Below, one piece after another: positions 4,734-5,623 of a stretch of DNA of 5,623 bases; the stretch's first letter is position 1, and each line of letters starts with the position of its first letter. The DNA is from a bacterium UBA6025. GTDB lineage: Bacteria > Patescibacteriota > Saccharimonadia > Saccharimonadales > Saccharimonadaceae. Where the stretch lies: contig DIZP01000047.1 of NCBI GenBank assembly GCA_002429375.1, positions 15,294-20,916 of the forward strand, given 5' to 3'. Both the position numbers and the translations under genes were made by a program. A model generated the notes under the pieces. That model worked only from the letters and a program-made list of their open reading frames with translations, searched no databases and was not told where the DNA came from.

Positions 4734-5623
4734 ATGCCTGAAGTAAAACCAAGCGACATACAAACGTTTGCCAGCATTAAAGTAGTCGGCGTCGGTGGCG
4801 CGGGCGGCTCGGCCGTTAACCGCATGAAAGACGCTGGCCTCAACGGTGTACAATTTATTGCTATGAATACCGACGCCCAAGCGCTTCATAATAGTCGAGC
4901 TGACGTCAATCTTCATCTCGGCAAGACCACAACTGGTGGTCTTGGTGCCGGGGCTGATCCTGCTACTGGCGAGGCTGCGGCCAATGAATCGCGTGATGAA
5001 ATTCGCGAAACTTTGACCGGAGCGGATATGGTATTTGTTACCCTTGGTGCCGGTGGCGGTACCGGTAGTGGTGCCGGCCATATCGTGGCCGAGATTGCTC
5101 GTGAACTTGGAATTTTAGTCGTTGGTGTCGCCACAAAGCCGTTCAGCTTTGAGGGTGAAAAGCGTCGTCAAAATGCCGAATGGGCTATTGCCCAGCTCGG
5201 TCGACAAGTCGATACGCTGATTACTATTCCTAACGACCGACTCCTCCAGACGATCGACCGTCGGACGCCACTACTTGAGACTTTCAAGATTGCCGATGAC
5301 GTGCTTCGTCAGGGTGTTCAGGGTATTTCTGAACTTATTACCGAACACGGACTGATTAACCTCGACTTTGCCGACGTCAAGGCTATTATGAGCAACGCCG
5401 GTTCGGCGCTGATGGGTATTGGACGCGCCAGTGGTGACAATCGTGCCGCTCAGGCTGCCCAGCAGGCCATTGAGTCACCACTGATCGAAGTTTCGATTGA
5501 TGGGGCAAAAGGTGTCTTGTTCAACGTCACCGGTGGCTACGACATGAGCATGAGCGAAATTCAGGAAGCGGCCGAGATTATCACCAGTGCCGTCTCACCT
5601 GATGCAAATATCATCTTCGGCGC
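4734..5623 (+). CDS. ftsZ: Cell division protein FtsZ, 3'-truncated by window edge
   Basis: FtsZ is the tubulin-like GTPase that forms the division ring. The frame runs from the ATG to the window end (296 full codons), covering the GTPase domain and most of the C-terminal globular domain; the disordered tail and the peptide that binds FtsA lie outside. Visible motifs: KVVGVGGAGGSAVNRM at 16-31, NTDAQAL near 45-51, TGGLGAGADP, the phosphate-binding G-box GGGTGSG at 107-113, KPFSFEGEKRR, PNDRLL, and the T7 synergy loop with Asn209, Asp211 and Asp214, which match E. coli Asn207, Asp209 and Asp212 that complete the active site of the next subunit. Two differences from common bacterial FtsZ are seen: Ser26 where GG-Asn-AVN is usual, and Ser112 where GGGTGTG is usual. 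All catalytic residues are intact, so the protein should be active. Confidence 0.96.
   Translation, partial: MPEVKPSDIQTFASIKVVGVGGAGGSAVNRMKDAGLNGVQFIAMNTDAQALHNSRADVNLHLGKTTTGGLGAGADPATGEAAANESRDEIRETLTGADMVFVTLGAGGGTGSGAGHIVAEIARELGILVVGVATKPFSFEGEKRRQNAEWAIAQLGRQVDTLITIPNDRLLQTIDRRTPLLETFKIADDVLRQGVQGISELITEHGLINLDFADVKAIMSNAGSALMGIGRASGDNRAAQAAQQAIESPLIEVSIDGAKGVLFNVTGGYDMSMSEIQEAAEIITSAVSPDANIIFG

Noticed and set aside
4695..5081. Open frame of 128 codons on the - strand opposite ftsZ
   Set aside because: It lies fully antisense to the intact and well-conserved ftsZ 5' end, has no recognisable domain, and is explained by the codon bias of ftsZ.
1..5623. UGA recoding (as in Gracilibacteria/Absconditabacteria)
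   Set aside because: None of the seven genes needs an in-frame TGA to keep the family alignment, and the complete genes end in TAA or TAG at the expected length. The absence of TGA stops in five genes is too small a sample to argue from.

Overview
The window looks like a gene-dense stretch of a bacterial chromosome, with every recognisable gene on the + strand and only about 170 bases outside genes. I read seven coding regions: the 3' part of recJ (single-strand DNA exonuclease), rpsU (ribosomal protein bS21), a GatB/YqeY-domain gene, a compact adenylate-kinase-family gene, map (methionine aminopeptidase), ftsA, and the 5' part of ftsZ. There are no tRNAs, rRNAs, mobile elements, CRISPR arrays or signs of recent transfer, and no stretch over 300 bases without a gene.

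Organism: short proteins, tight packing, a 16-base gene overlap, a short-LID nucleoside monophosphate kinase and the FtsZ sequence type (Ser in the GGGTGSG loop, RRQNAEWAI after the KPF segment) suggest a Patescibacteria/CPR genome, perhaps Saccharibacteria (TM7). This rests on memory of family sequences and not on a search, so treat it as tentative. The standard bacterial code fits; no in-frame UGA has to be read as sense.

Layout: (1) 1-1374, recJ, entering from the left without its first ~100 codons. (2) 1416-3393, a likely operon rpsU - yqeY - adk - map, with intergenic distances of 2, 21 and -16 bases, joining ribosome assembly, tRNA/translation quality, nucleotide supply and N-terminal Met removal. 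A sigma70-type promoter sits in the 41-base recJ-rpsU gap. (3) 3439-5623, the division pair ftsA - ftsZ, each gene with its own candidate promoter. FtsA is the ATP-binding membrane anchor of the FtsZ ring, so these two genes act together; the usual dcw neighbours (mur genes, ftsQ, ftsW) are absent here.

The most interesting signal is regulatory. The predicted -10 boxes of rpsU and ftsA lie so close to their ATGs that the transcripts should be leaderless or nearly so, with no Shine-Dalgarno sequence. By contrast adk has a textbook AAGGAG, and ftsZ has a ~30-base leader with GGAG. The ftsA promoter is also enclosed in a perfect 9-base inverted repeat whose right arm is the ftsA start codon and its next two codons. 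The ftsA and ftsZ promoters share the 9-mer TATACTAAT. I see no wholly new multigene system in this window; the genes are ordinary housekeeping genes in an unusual arrangement.
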